Shown here: piece after piece, positions 28,336 through 38,173 of the stretch
Position numbering within the stretch: position 1 is the first letter of the stretch
How the letters are laid out: each line of letters opens with the position of its first letter
DNA from: a bacterium
GTDB lineage: Bacteria > JAGOBX01
Length of the DNA stretch: 64,000 bases
Direction: 5' to 3'
Assembly (NCBI GenBank): GCA_029551925.1
Contig: JAKPEO010000103.1
Coordinates: 1 to 64,000, forward strand
Position numbers and translations under genes: made by a program
The notes under the pieces: model-generated
Told to the model about the DNA's origin: nothing
Database searches by the model: none
The model's input: only the letters and a program-made list of their open reading frames with translations

Positions 28336-29754
28336 TTATTTTTTTTGTAAAATATAAAAATCATTTGATTGATAATATATTTTATATTTGGACGAAGTTA
28401 AGATTTTATAATAATATTCGTAATAATTTGGAGTCTTGTTATTTTCATAATAAAAAACAATATAGTCTGCTGAAATATCTGCATTTTTTGAATAATCCAG
28501 ATATTCTATTTTTTTTTTATATGCAAAATAAACGCCGCTGCGTTCGTCAACTGCTACAGCCGCGCTTTCAGGTATTTTTTTTATTTCTTGGAAATAGCGC
28601 GGCGATAATTTTTTTTTAGTAGCAAAATGATATTTCGGCGCAGTCCACGGATTATTTTGCAGAGAAAAATAGATATTTATTATGATTAGCGGCAATAATA
28701 TCAGCCAAACAATTTTTTTAGATTTGACAATTATTTGAAATTTGTAAATTATAAAAATAAATGCGGTAATCAAAATAACTAATACTTCGGCATCATAATG
28801 ATATACAGCATTTTTTTGAAATTCAGATGAACTTAAAGCGTTTATTAATATTGTTGGAACAGCGCAATAATTGATTATGCTGAAAATCGGCAAAAACAAA
28901 AATTTTTTATATTGTTCAGAATAATATTTTAAATTTTCCGAAGATAAAATTTTTTTTAATAGTTTTTGTGGATTTTGTAAAATCTCTAAAATTAAATTAT
29001 TGTCTGGATTTTCTATTAAATCAGAATAACGCCGAGTGTATTCTGGTTTTAAAGTTTCAGCGTCATTTCTGAATTTTGGCATTATATAAAAAACTCCGAT
29101 AAAAAAATATATCAGAGAAATCAAACTAAAAAACAAAAATATCTTGCGAGATGTTTTTAAAAATAAAACAATAAAAATCAAAAACACAGCGGGCAGCATT
29201 GTTTCTTTAATAAGCATCATCATCGCAAATAAAATGTAAGATAATTTATATTTTTTTTTTATAAGAAAAAACATTGCGCTTAAAAAAATAATAATAAAAT
29301 AATATTCAAAATGAAATTCGCCAGCGATAATATACAAAAAATAATTATTGAATAAAGATAATGCCGTAATTAAAAAAGCGATTTTGTAATCTTTGAATAT
29401 CGCATAGGCAATTTCAAATACAAGATAAATCGCAGTTAACATCAAAAAAATATGGACAAAATTTAAGATAAGCGGATTAATAGAAAAAAAACATATAGGC
29501 AAGAATAACGGTAATAACAAAAACAAATGGTCGCCGATGGAATTAAAATTTGCATTAGGCAGTTCGTTCCAATGATAAAGCGAAGTAAAAAAATAATCGC
29601 CATTTATCGAATTAAACAGCAGATTTTGAAAATAGCCCAAATCAAAGGTATTGAGCGCCAATCCAAAATATTTTTCTATTTGATAAACTGCGCAAAAATA
29701 AAAAATAATACTTAATAAAAATAATAAAAATATTCGGCTGACAGTCAAAAACAT
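28336..29754 (-). CDS. DUF2079 family polytopic membrane protein
   Basis: LNTFDLGYFQNLLFNSINGDYFFTS...IGDHLFLLLPLFLP, GEFHFEYYFII. Confidence 0.82.
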   Translation of the reverse strand: MFLTVSRIFLLFLLSIIFYFCAVYQIEKYFGLALNTFDLGYFQNLLFNSINGDYFFTSLYHWNELPNANFNSIGDHLFLLLPLFLPICFFSINPLILNFVHIFLMLTAIYLVFEIAYAIFKDYKIAFLITALSLFNNYFLYIIAGEFHFEYYFIIIFLSAMFFLIKKKYKLSYILFAMMMLIKETMLPAVFLIFIVLFLKTSRKIFLFFSLISLIYFFIGVFYIMPKFRNDAETLKPEYTRRYSDLIENPDNNLILEILQNPQKLLKKILSSENLKYYSEQYKKFLFLPIFSIINYCAVPTILINALSSSEFQKNAVYHYDAEVLVILITAFIFIIYKFQIIVKSKKIVWLILLPLIIINIYFSLQNNPWTAPKYHFATKKKLSPRYFQEIKKIPESAAVAVDERSGVYFAYKKKIEYLDYSKNADISADYIVFYYENNKTPNYYEYYYKILTSSKYKIYYQSNDFYILQKK

Positions 29755-29786
29755 ATTTTGATAAAATAAATGTATCTTAAAAAATT

Positions 29787-31010
29787 CTAATTTTCTTCCT
29801 CATCATCTTCGGCAGCGTTATTCATATTAAAGCCCTTAACTATTTCTTCCATTTCTTTTTCATCATAAATCCACATATAATTATCAAATGCTTTTCGAAA
29901 ATCTTTTTGTTCTTCATAAATAGCGCCTAACGTGTAAAATAAATCTTCAAAATAATTTGAAATATAACCTAATATCTTTTCACAATATTTTTCCACTAAA
30001 TCATAATTTTTCTTTTCAAAATAGAAATTGACTAAAAATATTAAATAATAAATTGTTTCTGGAAAAATATTGTCAGTATCCATATATTTTTTTAATTGGT
30101 CGATTTTTTTATTTGATAAAAAATCATAAAAATATTCGTTTTTTCTCATTATTATTAAATTTAAATTTTCATATGTTAATTTTTTCGTTGTTTTGAATGA
30201 AGTGAGCGTCTCTATATATTCTATAATATATTCAACAGATTTTCTCTTTATATTTTTTGAAATAAACAACATTTTTTTATATACATCTATTATGACATAA
30301 CCTATATGTCTTTTTGCTAAATTAAGATAAGCAATAGCATTATTTACATCACCCAATAAATCATAAATTAAACCAACCAACATATATACATTTGCATCGC
30401 TAATATCATCATTAAGTGCGTGAGCAATTAGCGAATGCAAATATTCTTCATATTTCATTACTTTCTTTTTATCATTATAAGGCGAAGCGTCTAAATTATT
30501 CTCCGCTAAAATATATATTAAATCAATCATTCTTCTGCTTATTAATAATTTATTCGCATTAATATAAACAAAATCAAATAAATATTTATAGTAATCAATT
30601 GCAACTTCTTCGTCTATATTACTCATTATTTCCGCTAATAAAATGTTTTTTATTATAAAATGAATTTCATCATCTTTCACAACGTTTTCAATTTCTTTTT
30701 TGATTATTTCATTGTGAAGATCCAATAGTTTCTGCTGCGCTTGATAATATGGATGTTCTTTATCTATTTCATATTCTACTTCATCATCTATTTCATCATC
30801 TATTCGACAATTTTCATCATAATCACAATTATATTCCGCATCATCAATCCATTCGTTTTCGTATTTTCTATACTCTTCTTCAAGCACTAATAATCTATCA
30901 AAATAATTTTTTAATTTTTCTTTTTCATTATAGTCTTTTAAATTTTTTATAAATGATGAAAGGTATAACCGCACGTTGTTTTTATTTTCATCAAAAAAAT
31001 TTATATTCAT
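29787..31010 (-). CDS. TPR-like repeat protein
   Basis: Helical repeat pattern (YMLVGLIYDLLGDVNNAIAYLNLAKRH; FYTLGAIYEEQKDFRKAFDNYMWIYDE), acidic tail. Confidence 0.65.
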   Translation of the reverse strand: MNINFFDENKNNVRLYLSSFIKNLKDYNEKEKLKNYFDRLLVLEEEYRKYENEWIDDAEYNCDYDENCRIDDEIDDEVEYEIDKEHPYYQAQQKLLDLHNEIIKKEIENVVKDDEIHFIIKNILLAEIMSNIDEEVAIDYYKYLFDFVYINANKLLISRRMIDLIYILAENNLDASPYNDKKKVMKYEEYLHSLIAHALNDDISDANVYMLVGLIYDLLGDVNNAIAYLNLAKRHIGYVIIDVYKKMLFISKNIKRKSVEYIIEYIETLTSFKTTKKLTYENLNLIIMRKNEYFYDFLSNKKIDQLKKYMDTDNIFPETIYYLIFLVNFYFEKKNYDLVEKYCEKILGYISNYFEDLFYTLGAIYEEQKDFRKAFDNYMWIYDEKEMEEIVKGFNMNNAAEDDEEEN

Positions 31011-31171
31011 TTTACACCTTATTCAATTTCATTTTTATCGCTTCAATATTATTATAAAAATAATCTAAGTCAAGAATAAAACTATACATTTTTTATTTAT
31101 TATTTAATTGACATATTAAAAAAATATTTTTAAATTATTTGCTTTAATAATTTCGTATTTTATAGAAATTT

Positions 31172-33478
31172 ATGAAAAATTTTTGCGAATATATTTACAA
31201 AAATATTTTTGAAATTTTTTTAATAGCCATAGTAATAGGGACTATTGTTCTTTTTTTGCCGTCAATAAAAGATAATAAACTGCCCGGCTACAATGATGTT
31301 TTAGAATTTCTCAATTGGAATACTCAAATACACAAAGCGCTAAAAAACCGTGAATTTCCATTATGGTCACCGACTGAAATGGCTGGACTGCCGTTTGCCG
31401 CGCAATATCAGCCGGCAATATTCTATCCATTTACTTATTTATTATTTTTTATCTCGCCGCAAAAATATATTACTTTTATAATGATTTTTCATTATATCAT
31501 CACGCCATTATTGATGTATCTATTTTTGCGATTTCTGGAATTTGAAAAAATTGTATGTTTAATCGCATCGTTAATTTGGTCATATTCTGGTTATATGATT
31601 ATGCGTTACTGGGTCGGACAATATAGTTATATTATGGCGTTTTCCTATACTCCACTGATTTTGTATTGTTATATTATTGCATTGAAAACCGCTAATCTTA
31701 TAATATTTTGGGCTGTGGTAATTCCTGCCGCTCTGCAATTTTTTACAGGCGCGCCTGAAATCATTTTTTATACGCATATCTTGATTTTTTTGTTTTCTAT
31801 AAAATTTCTAATTTCAAAGCAAATAAATTTAAAAAATTTATTTTTAAGATTCAGCGGTTATTATTTTTTATTTTTTTGTCTAACAATAATTCAGATTCTG
31901 CCGCTTTTAGAATTTCTACCTTATTCGATTCGCGGCAAATCTTTTGAATATTCGACGTTTTTATCTTTTCCTTTTAAAAATTTAATTACTATGCTTCTGC
32001 CGTATTTTTACGGTTCGCATACTGACGGCAATTTCTGGGGCGCTCAAAATTATTTTGAACTCTACGCTTATGTCGGAATACTGCCGATATTTTTACTAAT
32101 TTTTGTAAACAAAATATTTAACGTCGGCGATAAACAATTAAAAATTGAAATTTTATTTTGCGGATTTTTGGTTTTGTTAGGACTATTTTTAGCATTAGGA
32201 AAATACAGCCCTTTCTATCGCTATATAATTAATATTATCGTGCCGTTCAGTAAATTACGCGCTCCGAGCAGAGCGTTATTTATTTCGCTGTTCGGTTGGA
32301 CATTGCTAACTGCTAATATTTTACAAACAATAATAGATTCTTCTGATTTCAAACAATTTAGAAAACATCTTATAATTATTTTTGTTTTTTCATTAATCAT
32401 TTTAATTCTATATTATATTCCGCCAAATACGGTCGTATCATTAATAACTAAATTTTTTGATATTCCTAATATTGCGCTAAAATATCAAACATTTCATTTC
32501 AAACTCAAACATTTAGCAGTTGTGCTGGTTCTATATTCCAACTTTTTTTTAGACTGGCGCGATTTCAACAAAAAAACAATGTTATTACTTATATTGTCAG
32601 TTGTGTTTTACGAAACATTTATTTTTAATACATATTACATTGATTATCGCGGCACTAATATTGATTTTTCGAATAATGCGCTAATAAAAGAATTAAAAAA
32701 AGATAATGAATATTTTAGATTATTAAGTTTTGAACATTTAATAGAAATGCCGAAATATAATATTAATAATATATCTACCGCTATTTCTTACACGCCTACA
32801 CAATTAAAAACAATCTGCGATTATCTTGCGATCGGCGTAGATAATAGAAAAAATTATATAACCGAAAGTTATAAAAGTTGGTTTGGCATACAAAAAATAG
32901 ATAATTATAATTCGCCATTGCTTGATTTATTGAATGTCAAATATTATTACAATTACAATATTTCCGATAATGATAAATTTACAAAAATCGCAGATAATCT
33001 CTATAAAAAAAATACATTCGTTGAGCGATTTAGATTTTATTACGATTGGCGCTGCGAAGATAATCTGCATAATTCATTAGAATTATTGAAAAATCAGCAG
33101 ATTGATTATTTCAATACAGTAATTGTTAATAACGCAGAAATATCGCCGCTGCAACGCTATGGCACACAAAATACTATTAAATCTATTAAATACAATTTCA
33201 ACAGTATTATTTTAAATGTAGAAATCAATACAGATGCGGTATTATTCACAAGTGAAATTTATTATCCGGGCTGGCAAGTAAAATTAGATGGTAAAGGCGC
33301 CTTCTTATTAAAATTAAATAATATATTTCGAGGCGTGTATTGTTATAAAGGCGCGCAAACAATTGAATTTTATTATCGTCCGTATTATATTCGTTATGGA
33401 TTTTTAGGACTAATAATTTTTATTGTCTGCGGCTTGATTTTTGTATTAAATATTTATTCTAAAAAATATGAAAACTAA
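31172..33478 (+). CDS. YfhO-family large membrane protein
   Basis: LPGYNDVLEFLNWNTQIHKALKNREFPLWSPTEMAGLPFAAQYQPAIFYPF; C-terminal SEIYYPGWQVKLDG. Confidence 0.85.
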   Translation: MKNFCEYIYKNIFEIFLIAIVIGTIVLFLPSIKDNKLPGYNDVLEFLNWNTQIHKALKNREFPLWSPTEMAGLPFAAQYQPAIFYPFTYLLFFISPQKYITFIMIFHYIITPLLMYLFLRFLEFEKIVCLIASLIWSYSGYMIMRYWVGQYSYIMAFSYTPLILYCYIIALKTANLIIFWAVVIPAALQFFTGAPEIIFYTHILIFLFSIKFLISKQINLKNLFLRFSGYYFLFFCLTIIQILPLLEFLPYSIRGKSFEYSTFLSFPFKNLITMLLPYFYGSHTDGNFWGAQNYFELYAYVGILPIFLLIFVNKIFNVGDKQLKIEILFCGFLVLLGLFLALGKYSPFYRYIINIIVPFSKLRAPSRALFISLFGWTLLTANILQTIIDSSDFKQFRKHLIIIFVFSLIILILYYIPPNTVVSLITKFFDIPNIALKYQTFHFKLKHLAVVLVLYSNFFLDWRDFNKKTMLLLILSVVFYETFIFNTYYIDYRGTNIDFSNNALIKELKKDNEYFRLLSFEHLIEMPKYNINNISTAISYTPTQLKTICDYLAIGVDNRKNYITESYKSWFGIQKIDNYNSPLLDLLNVKYYYNYNISDNDKFTKIADNLYKKNTFVERFRFYYDWRCEDNLHNSLELLKNQQIDYFNTVIVNNAEISPLQRYGTQNTIKSIKYNFNSIILNVEINTDAVLFTSEIYYPGWQVKLDGKGAFLLKLNNIFRGVYCYKGAQTIEFYYRPYYIRYGFLGLIIFIVCGLIFVLNIYSKKYEN

Positions 33479-34577
33479 AAAGAAAAATATTGCGTTTTAT
33501 ATTAGTTCGCACGGATTTGGACATTTTGCAAGAGCGATAATTATCATAAAAAAACTAATAAAAGATTTTAATATATTCATTAAATCTGATATAGCATTAA
33601 AAAAATTTGAATATGAATTATCTACTGAAAATAGAAAATATAAAGTAATACCAGCCGCTTTTGATGTTGGCTGCATTCAAAAATCTTTTGTTGATATTGA
33701 TATTGAAAAAACTCTGCAAACTGCGGAAATCGTGCAATTGCAAAATGAAAAAAATTACTCATCAGAAAAAAAATTTTTAATTGACAATAATATTGATTTT
33801 ATTCTGGCTGATGCTGCGTCATATCCGTTAAAATTAGGCGCGGAATTGAATATTCCGCGTTTTCTAATTAGTAATTTTACTTGGTATGATATATATTCTA
33901 ATTTTCCGAAAGTATTTACAAAAAAATATTCAACGCTCATATCCGCAATAAAATATGAATATTCTTGTGCAACTGCGCAAATGTGTCCGGGCTTAGCGAT
34001 AGAAAATGATTATATCAAACAAAAATATAATTTCGGATTAATCACAAGTCCAAGCAAAAATATAAAATCCGAATTATACGAAAAATATAATATCAAAAAT
34101 AAAATCACTGCATTTATTTATTTCGGCAATTTTGACAATAAAATAATAAATTGGCATAATTTAAAAAATAATACTAACGCAGTATTTCTAACAAAAGATG
34201 ATATTCCGATAAAATCTGAGAATTTGATAAAAATTAATGATGAATATAATTTTGCAGATTTGATTTTATCTACTGATATTGTAATTACAAAACCTGGATA
34301 TTCAACAGTCGCTAATGCCGTTTATTATAAAAAGCCAATATTATTTTGCTCGCGCAAACATTTTTATGAATATTATTCTCTGCGCGATTTTATTTTGAGT
34401 AATAATGCCGGATTATTAGTTGACAGCGCAAATTTTTTTGACTGCAATTGGTCAAAATATATAGATAAAAGTTTGAAATTAAAAATCCGCGATGTTTCAG
34501 GTGCAGGCGCAGACGAAATAAAAACAGTGATTCTTTATTCTAATTCAACCTTCACAAAATCAAATGTAAGTTGCTGA
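33468..34577 (+). CDS. Glycosyltransferase (GT28/MurG-like fold)
   Basis: IAFYISSHGFGHFARAIIIIKKL; C-terminal TDIVITKPGYSTVANAVYYKKPILF. Confidence 0.82.
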   Translation: MKTKKKNIAFYISSHGFGHFARAIIIIKKLIKDFNIFIKSDIALKKFEYELSTENRKYKVIPAAFDVGCIQKSFVDIDIEKTLQTAEIVQLQNEKNYSSEKKFLIDNNIDFILADAASYPLKLGAELNIPRFLISNFTWYDIYSNFPKVFTKKYSTLISAIKYEYSCATAQMCPGLAIENDYIKQKYNFGLITSPSKNIKSELYEKYNIKNKITAFIYFGNFDNKIINWHNLKNNTNAVFLTKDDIPIKSENLIKINDEYNFADLILSTDIVITKPGYSTVANAVYYKKPILFCSRKHFYEYYSLRDFILSNNAGLLVDSANFFDCNWSKYIDKSLKLKIRDVSGAGADEIKTVILYSNSTFTKSNVSC

Positions 34578-34700
34578 CAGCGCCCCCCAACTTATCTTTG
34601 TAACGAATAAAATATAATTTTCAAAAAATATTTCAAATTAAACTTAATTCAGTTTAATATTTGTTAATTTACAAAAAATTGTGCTGCTGCTAATTATCAA

Positions 34701-35162
34701 TTAACCGTCTTTACGTGACCAGTCATACGGTATTTCGGTTGTATGAGCTGGTAGCCGATATTCGTCTGGTTCGGCTGGATTATAAGAATATGTAGGACAG
34801 TTCATTATCAAACATTCTTTTTCGCTTATACATTTAAAACCGTGCAATACATTTTTTGGAATCTTCAATACCATTTGATTATAATCGCCCATAAAAAATT
34901 CATTTATTAAGCCCTTGGTTTCAGAACCTTCGCGATTGTCATATAAAACAATTTTAGCCATTCCTTTAATTACATAAAAATAATCGTCTTGCTTTTTATG
35001 ATAATGCCAGCCCTTGACTACGCCGGGATAAGCGGTTGTGATATATAACTGTCCAAATTGCTGAAATATCTCATCATCATTACGCAATATTTCTATTAAT
35101 CTTCCGCGTTCGTCAACATTAAAATGTAATTTTTTTATTTTGACATCTTTGATTAATTTCAT
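34701..35162 (-). CDS. dTDP-4-dehydrorhamnose 3,5-epimerase-like cupin
   Basis: FNVDERGRLIEILR, VVKGWHYHKKQDDYFYVIKGMAKIVLYDNREGS; start taken at internal ATG (35162), the longer ORF overlaps rfbA. Confidence 0.85.
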   Translation of the reverse strand: MKLIKDVKIKKLHFNVDERGRLIEILRNDDEIFQQFGQLYITTAYPGVVKGWHYHKKQDDYFYVIKGMAKIVLYDNREGSETKGLINEFFMGDYNQMVLKIPKNVLHGFKCISEKECLIMNCPTYSYNPAEPDEYRLPAHTTEIPYDWSRKDG

Positions 35163-35188
35163 TTTTTTGTTCACGCTCCAAAAAAAAA

Positions 35189-35959
35189 TTATTCTTTGAT
35201 TTTTTTTAATTTCGCAGGCGTAACGCCGCATTTTTTCGCTACTAAATAAGTCGCGCGATATAATGATTCAAATGTGCCGGCATCAGTCCACCAGCCGTCT
35301 AATATATCGTATGACATTGTTTTTTTTCTGATATAATGATTATTAACATCAGTGATTTCTAATTCATTACGCTGCGACGGCTTCAAGCCCTTAATTATTT
35401 CAAATACATCAGGATGATAAAAATAAATACCTGTCACAGCATAATTACTCTCCGGTTTTTTAGGTTTTTCCACGATTTTTATAACTTTTCCATCTTTAAT
35501 TGTTGCTACTCCAAAGCGTTCGGGATCTTCGACTTTTTTTAATAATATCTTCGCCCCGTCTTTTTGGTTTTTAAATTTTTCAACATATTTTTTTATAGAT
35601 TTTTCTATTATATTGTCGCCGAGTATTACGCAGAATTTTGACGAGCCGACAAAATGTTTAACAAGTTTTAAAGCGTCTGCAATACCGCCTTCGCCTTTTT
35701 GATAAGTATAATTCAAATCTTCCAATCCGAATTCTGCGCCATTTCCCAACAATCTCAAAAAATCACCGGCATTATTGCCGCCAGTTACAATCATAATATC
35801 TTTAATACCAGCATTTATCAATGTAGTTAATGGATAATAGATCATTGGCTTATTATAAATCGGTAATAAATGCTTGTTAGTGATATTAGTCAGCGGCGCT
35901 AATCGCGAACCGAGCCCGCCAGCCAATATTACTCCTTTAATTGCTTCACTCATCTTCAT
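35189..35959 (-). CDS. rfbA: Glucose-1-phosphate thymidylyltransferase
   Basis: GVILAGGLGSRLAPLTNITNKHLLPIYNKPMIYYPL, VEKPKKPESNYAVTGIYFY. Confidence 0.93.
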   Translation of the reverse strand: MKMSEAIKGVILAGGLGSRLAPLTNITNKHLLPIYNKPMIYYPLTTLINAGIKDIMIVTGGNNAGDFLRLLGNGAEFGLEDLNYTYQKGEGGIADALKLVKHFVGSSKFCVILGDNIIEKSIKKYVEKFKNQKDGAKILLKKVEDPERFGVATIKDGKVIKIVEKPKKPESNYAVTGIYFYHPDVFEIIKGLKPSQRNELEITDVNNHYIRKKTMSYDILDGWWTDAGTFESLYRATYLVAKKCGVTPAKLKKIKE

Positions 35960-36695
35960 CCTCCGCTATAAAATTTTTTGTATAATTTTCTATTGCTTTT
36001 GCCATATTTGATTCTATGTCCATAGATAAAATCAAACTTATAATATGAAAATTTACTATTGAATTCAAATACGCATCGTTATTGCATATTATATCTAATT
36101 TTTCTTTTAAATTTGTCAGCATAATATCCATCTCTTCTTTAAATGCTTCTATTTCGCTGTTTATAATTTCATAGTTTCCTTTGTTAATCCAATAAATATT
36201 CAAATACAATCTATTACAAAAACTTATGCCATCCATTAACGGAACAAGTCCGTAAAAATATTTGGCGAATTTCTGACCGGCGCTGCAATATTTCAAAACG
36301 CTGAACATTGAAAGAAATCGCAATGAATGCTGAATATCAGTATCTATCATATATATTAGATCATCATTTTTATTTTTATACAGCGCTAATGTTCTTTCAT
36401 ACGATTTGTATTTGTCTATTTCTTCTAAAAACGCAATAAACGGTCTTATAGCGCGGCAAAATTTTTCTTTTTCAGCAATGCAGACCGAACACTTTTCAAA
36501 TAGCGTATCGTGATGTTTCATCAACATCTGTGATTTTTTGAGTTTTTTATCAAAGAAAAAATGAGTGTAATCCTCTATCGTATTAATCGTCAAATCTATA
36601 TGATGCCCGTCGTTAAAAATCAAATACAGCCCATTTGTAAAATTCGGATTGTTTATTATTGTTTCGCAAATACTTTGTTTTTCAATTTTATTCAT
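35946..36695 (-). CDS. Conserved protein with CxxC...C and SxxxKYCSA motif (possibly DUF6901-like)
   Basis: FEKCSVCIAEKEKFCRAIRPFIAF...QHSLRFLSMFSVLKYCSAGQKFAKYFYGLVPLMDG; family assignment from memory. Confidence 0.45.
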   Translation of the reverse strand: MNKIEKQSICETIINNPNFTNGLYLIFNDGHHIDLTINTIEDYTHFFFDKKLKKSQMLMKHHDTLFEKCSVCIAEKEKFCRAIRPFIAFLEEIDKYKSYERTLALYKNKNDDLIYMIDTDIQHSLRFLSMFSVLKYCSAGQKFAKYFYGLVPLMDGISFCNRLYLNIYWINKGNYEIINSEIEAFKEEMDIMLTNLKEKLDIICNNDAYLNSIVNFHIISLILSMDIESNMAKAIENYTKNFIAEDEDE

Positions 36696-36702
36696 TATTA
36701 TT

Positions 36703-37857
36703 TCACTTTCCTTTCATTAGTAATCTATTCATTACTGTTATAAATGAACTTGTTTTATAAAAATTAACAGAAGTATCCCAAAGGTTTTTCCAATTTTCAC
36801 TAAACGCCCAAACTATTGCATCTTCCCATTTTTGCTGTTCTGGACTCGCATAAATTATATGGGGTAAATGATGATGTTGCAATTCTTCTGTCGGTGTAGA
36901 AATAACTATCTTATGAAATAATCCGTATTCTATTAATGCAACAGGCAGTGAATGGTCTGTGTATTTACAATGCGCAAGCGGCACCGCTCCGACATTTGTT
37001 ATTATAAATAATTCGCGCAGTTGCTCGTCGCTCACAATATTTTCAAATATAATATCTTTGTCATTATAATATTTCGCAATGATATTTGTCTGCGTGGAAA
37101 TTATAAGTTTTACTGGAAAATCCAATCTTTTTTTGACATTAATAAATGCTTTTAATATCAAATCTAAATTTCTACCGTAAAGCGGTAAATCAAGAACAGA
37201 TAAAATTTTTGTATTGTAATTTTCTATTTTATAATTAGCAAATAATTTATCTTTTATATACAAATATTCTGGCTCTTCAGCATACTCTACATCAATAGTA
37301 TTTGGCAAATATATAAAATCTGTCCAATATTTTTGTCTGTATGTATAAGATAAGGTTTTAGAAGATGTAATATTATAATCTGCTTTGTATAATTCTGTTT
37401 CAATAAAATGACTGATGAATGCTTTATTTACCGGTTGGTCTTCTATTTCTAAATAATCTTCGCTAATATCATAAAAATAATAAATTTTATTTAACACACT
37501 TTCAGGAATAGAAAAAAAATCAAATGATGAATTTATCACTACATCTATATTATAATGCTGAATAATTGTCTCAAGTAATTTTGAATAATGTTCGGATTTT
37601 TGATAAATATCGCAATTAATATCCGGAATAATCAATAAATTGACTTTATCGTCTATTTGCGTTTTTATAATATTTAATTCTAAAAGCCGATTGAACGGAA
37701 AAGTAAATAATACCGCCTCTATTTTATTTGAATTGTCGATTTTTATCAGATATACATTTTTAGCTTCTTTCGCTAAAATAATAGAAATCTGTTCGCTGCG
37801 ATTATGGTATTCTTCGTATATGCTGTTCGGTAAAATCAAAAAATTTTTTTTATCCAT
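36703..37857 (-). CDS. Glycosyltransferase-like protein (GT-B fold)
   Basis: C-terminal half with LSVLDLPLYGRNLDLILKAFINVKKR...GAVPLAHCKYTDHSLPVALIEYGLFHKIVIST; start taken at MDKKNFLI. Confidence 0.6.
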   Translation of the reverse strand: MDKKNFLILPNSIYEEYHNRSEQISIILAKEAKNVYLIKIDNSNKIEAVLFTFPFNRLLELNIIKTQIDDKVNLLIIPDINCDIYQKSEHYSKLLETIIQHYNIDVVINSSFDFFSIPESVLNKIYYFYDISEDYLEIEDQPVNKAFISHFIETELYKADYNITSSKTLSYTYRQKYWTDFIYLPNTIDVEYAEEPEYLYIKDKLFANYKIENYNTKILSVLDLPLYGRNLDLILKAFINVKKRLDFPVKLIISTQTNIIAKYYNDKDIIFENIVSDEQLRELFIITNVGAVPLAHCKYTDHSLPVALIEYGLFHKIVISTPTEELQHHHLPHIIYASPEQQKWEDAIVWAFSENWKNLWDTSVNFYKTSSFITVMNRLLMKGK

Positions 37858-38173
37858 TCTTAGCCAACGGCACAAGCAATATTTTTAATTTATTCGTAAT
37901 ATTATTTTCTGCTTTGTATTTTACTATCTTGTCAAATATTTCATCAGAAACCGTATCTTCTACTGCTTTGATTATAATTTCATTTCCTTCAGGCCATGCT
38001 TGAGATTTTAATAAATTATGCCCGCTTGTCGCTTTAAAATGCTGCTCTAAAAAACTAACATCAGATGTAAACACATAATCGTCTATATTGTATTCTTCTA
38101 ATAAATGCTTGATAAATTTTGAATATCGCGAATGATAGCGAATCAGCATTAATCTCATTTTTTTATCCCTCAA
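37850..38173 (-). CDS. Small PG0541/PII-like protein
   Basis: SGHNLLKSQAWPEGNEIIIKAVEDTVSDEIFDKIVKYKAEN...KILLVPL resembles PG0541-family transporter-associated proteins. Confidence 0.5.
   Translation of the reverse strand: MRDKKMRLMLIRYHSRYSKFIKHLLEEYNIDDYVFTSDVSFLEQHFKATSGHNLLKSQAWPEGNEIIIKAVEDTVSDEIFDKIVKYKAENNITNKLKILLVPLAKNG

Noticed and set aside
34654-34670. 17-nt sequence TTAATATTTGTTAATTT shared with 47699-47715
   Set aside because: AT-only apart from one G; chance identity is plausible in such AT-rich intergenic DNA.
35163-35231. N-terminal extension of the rfbC-like ORF
   Set aside because: MRRYACEIKKNQRIIFFWSVNKK overlaps the rfbA end and does not resemble the cupin; the ATG at 35162 is a better start.
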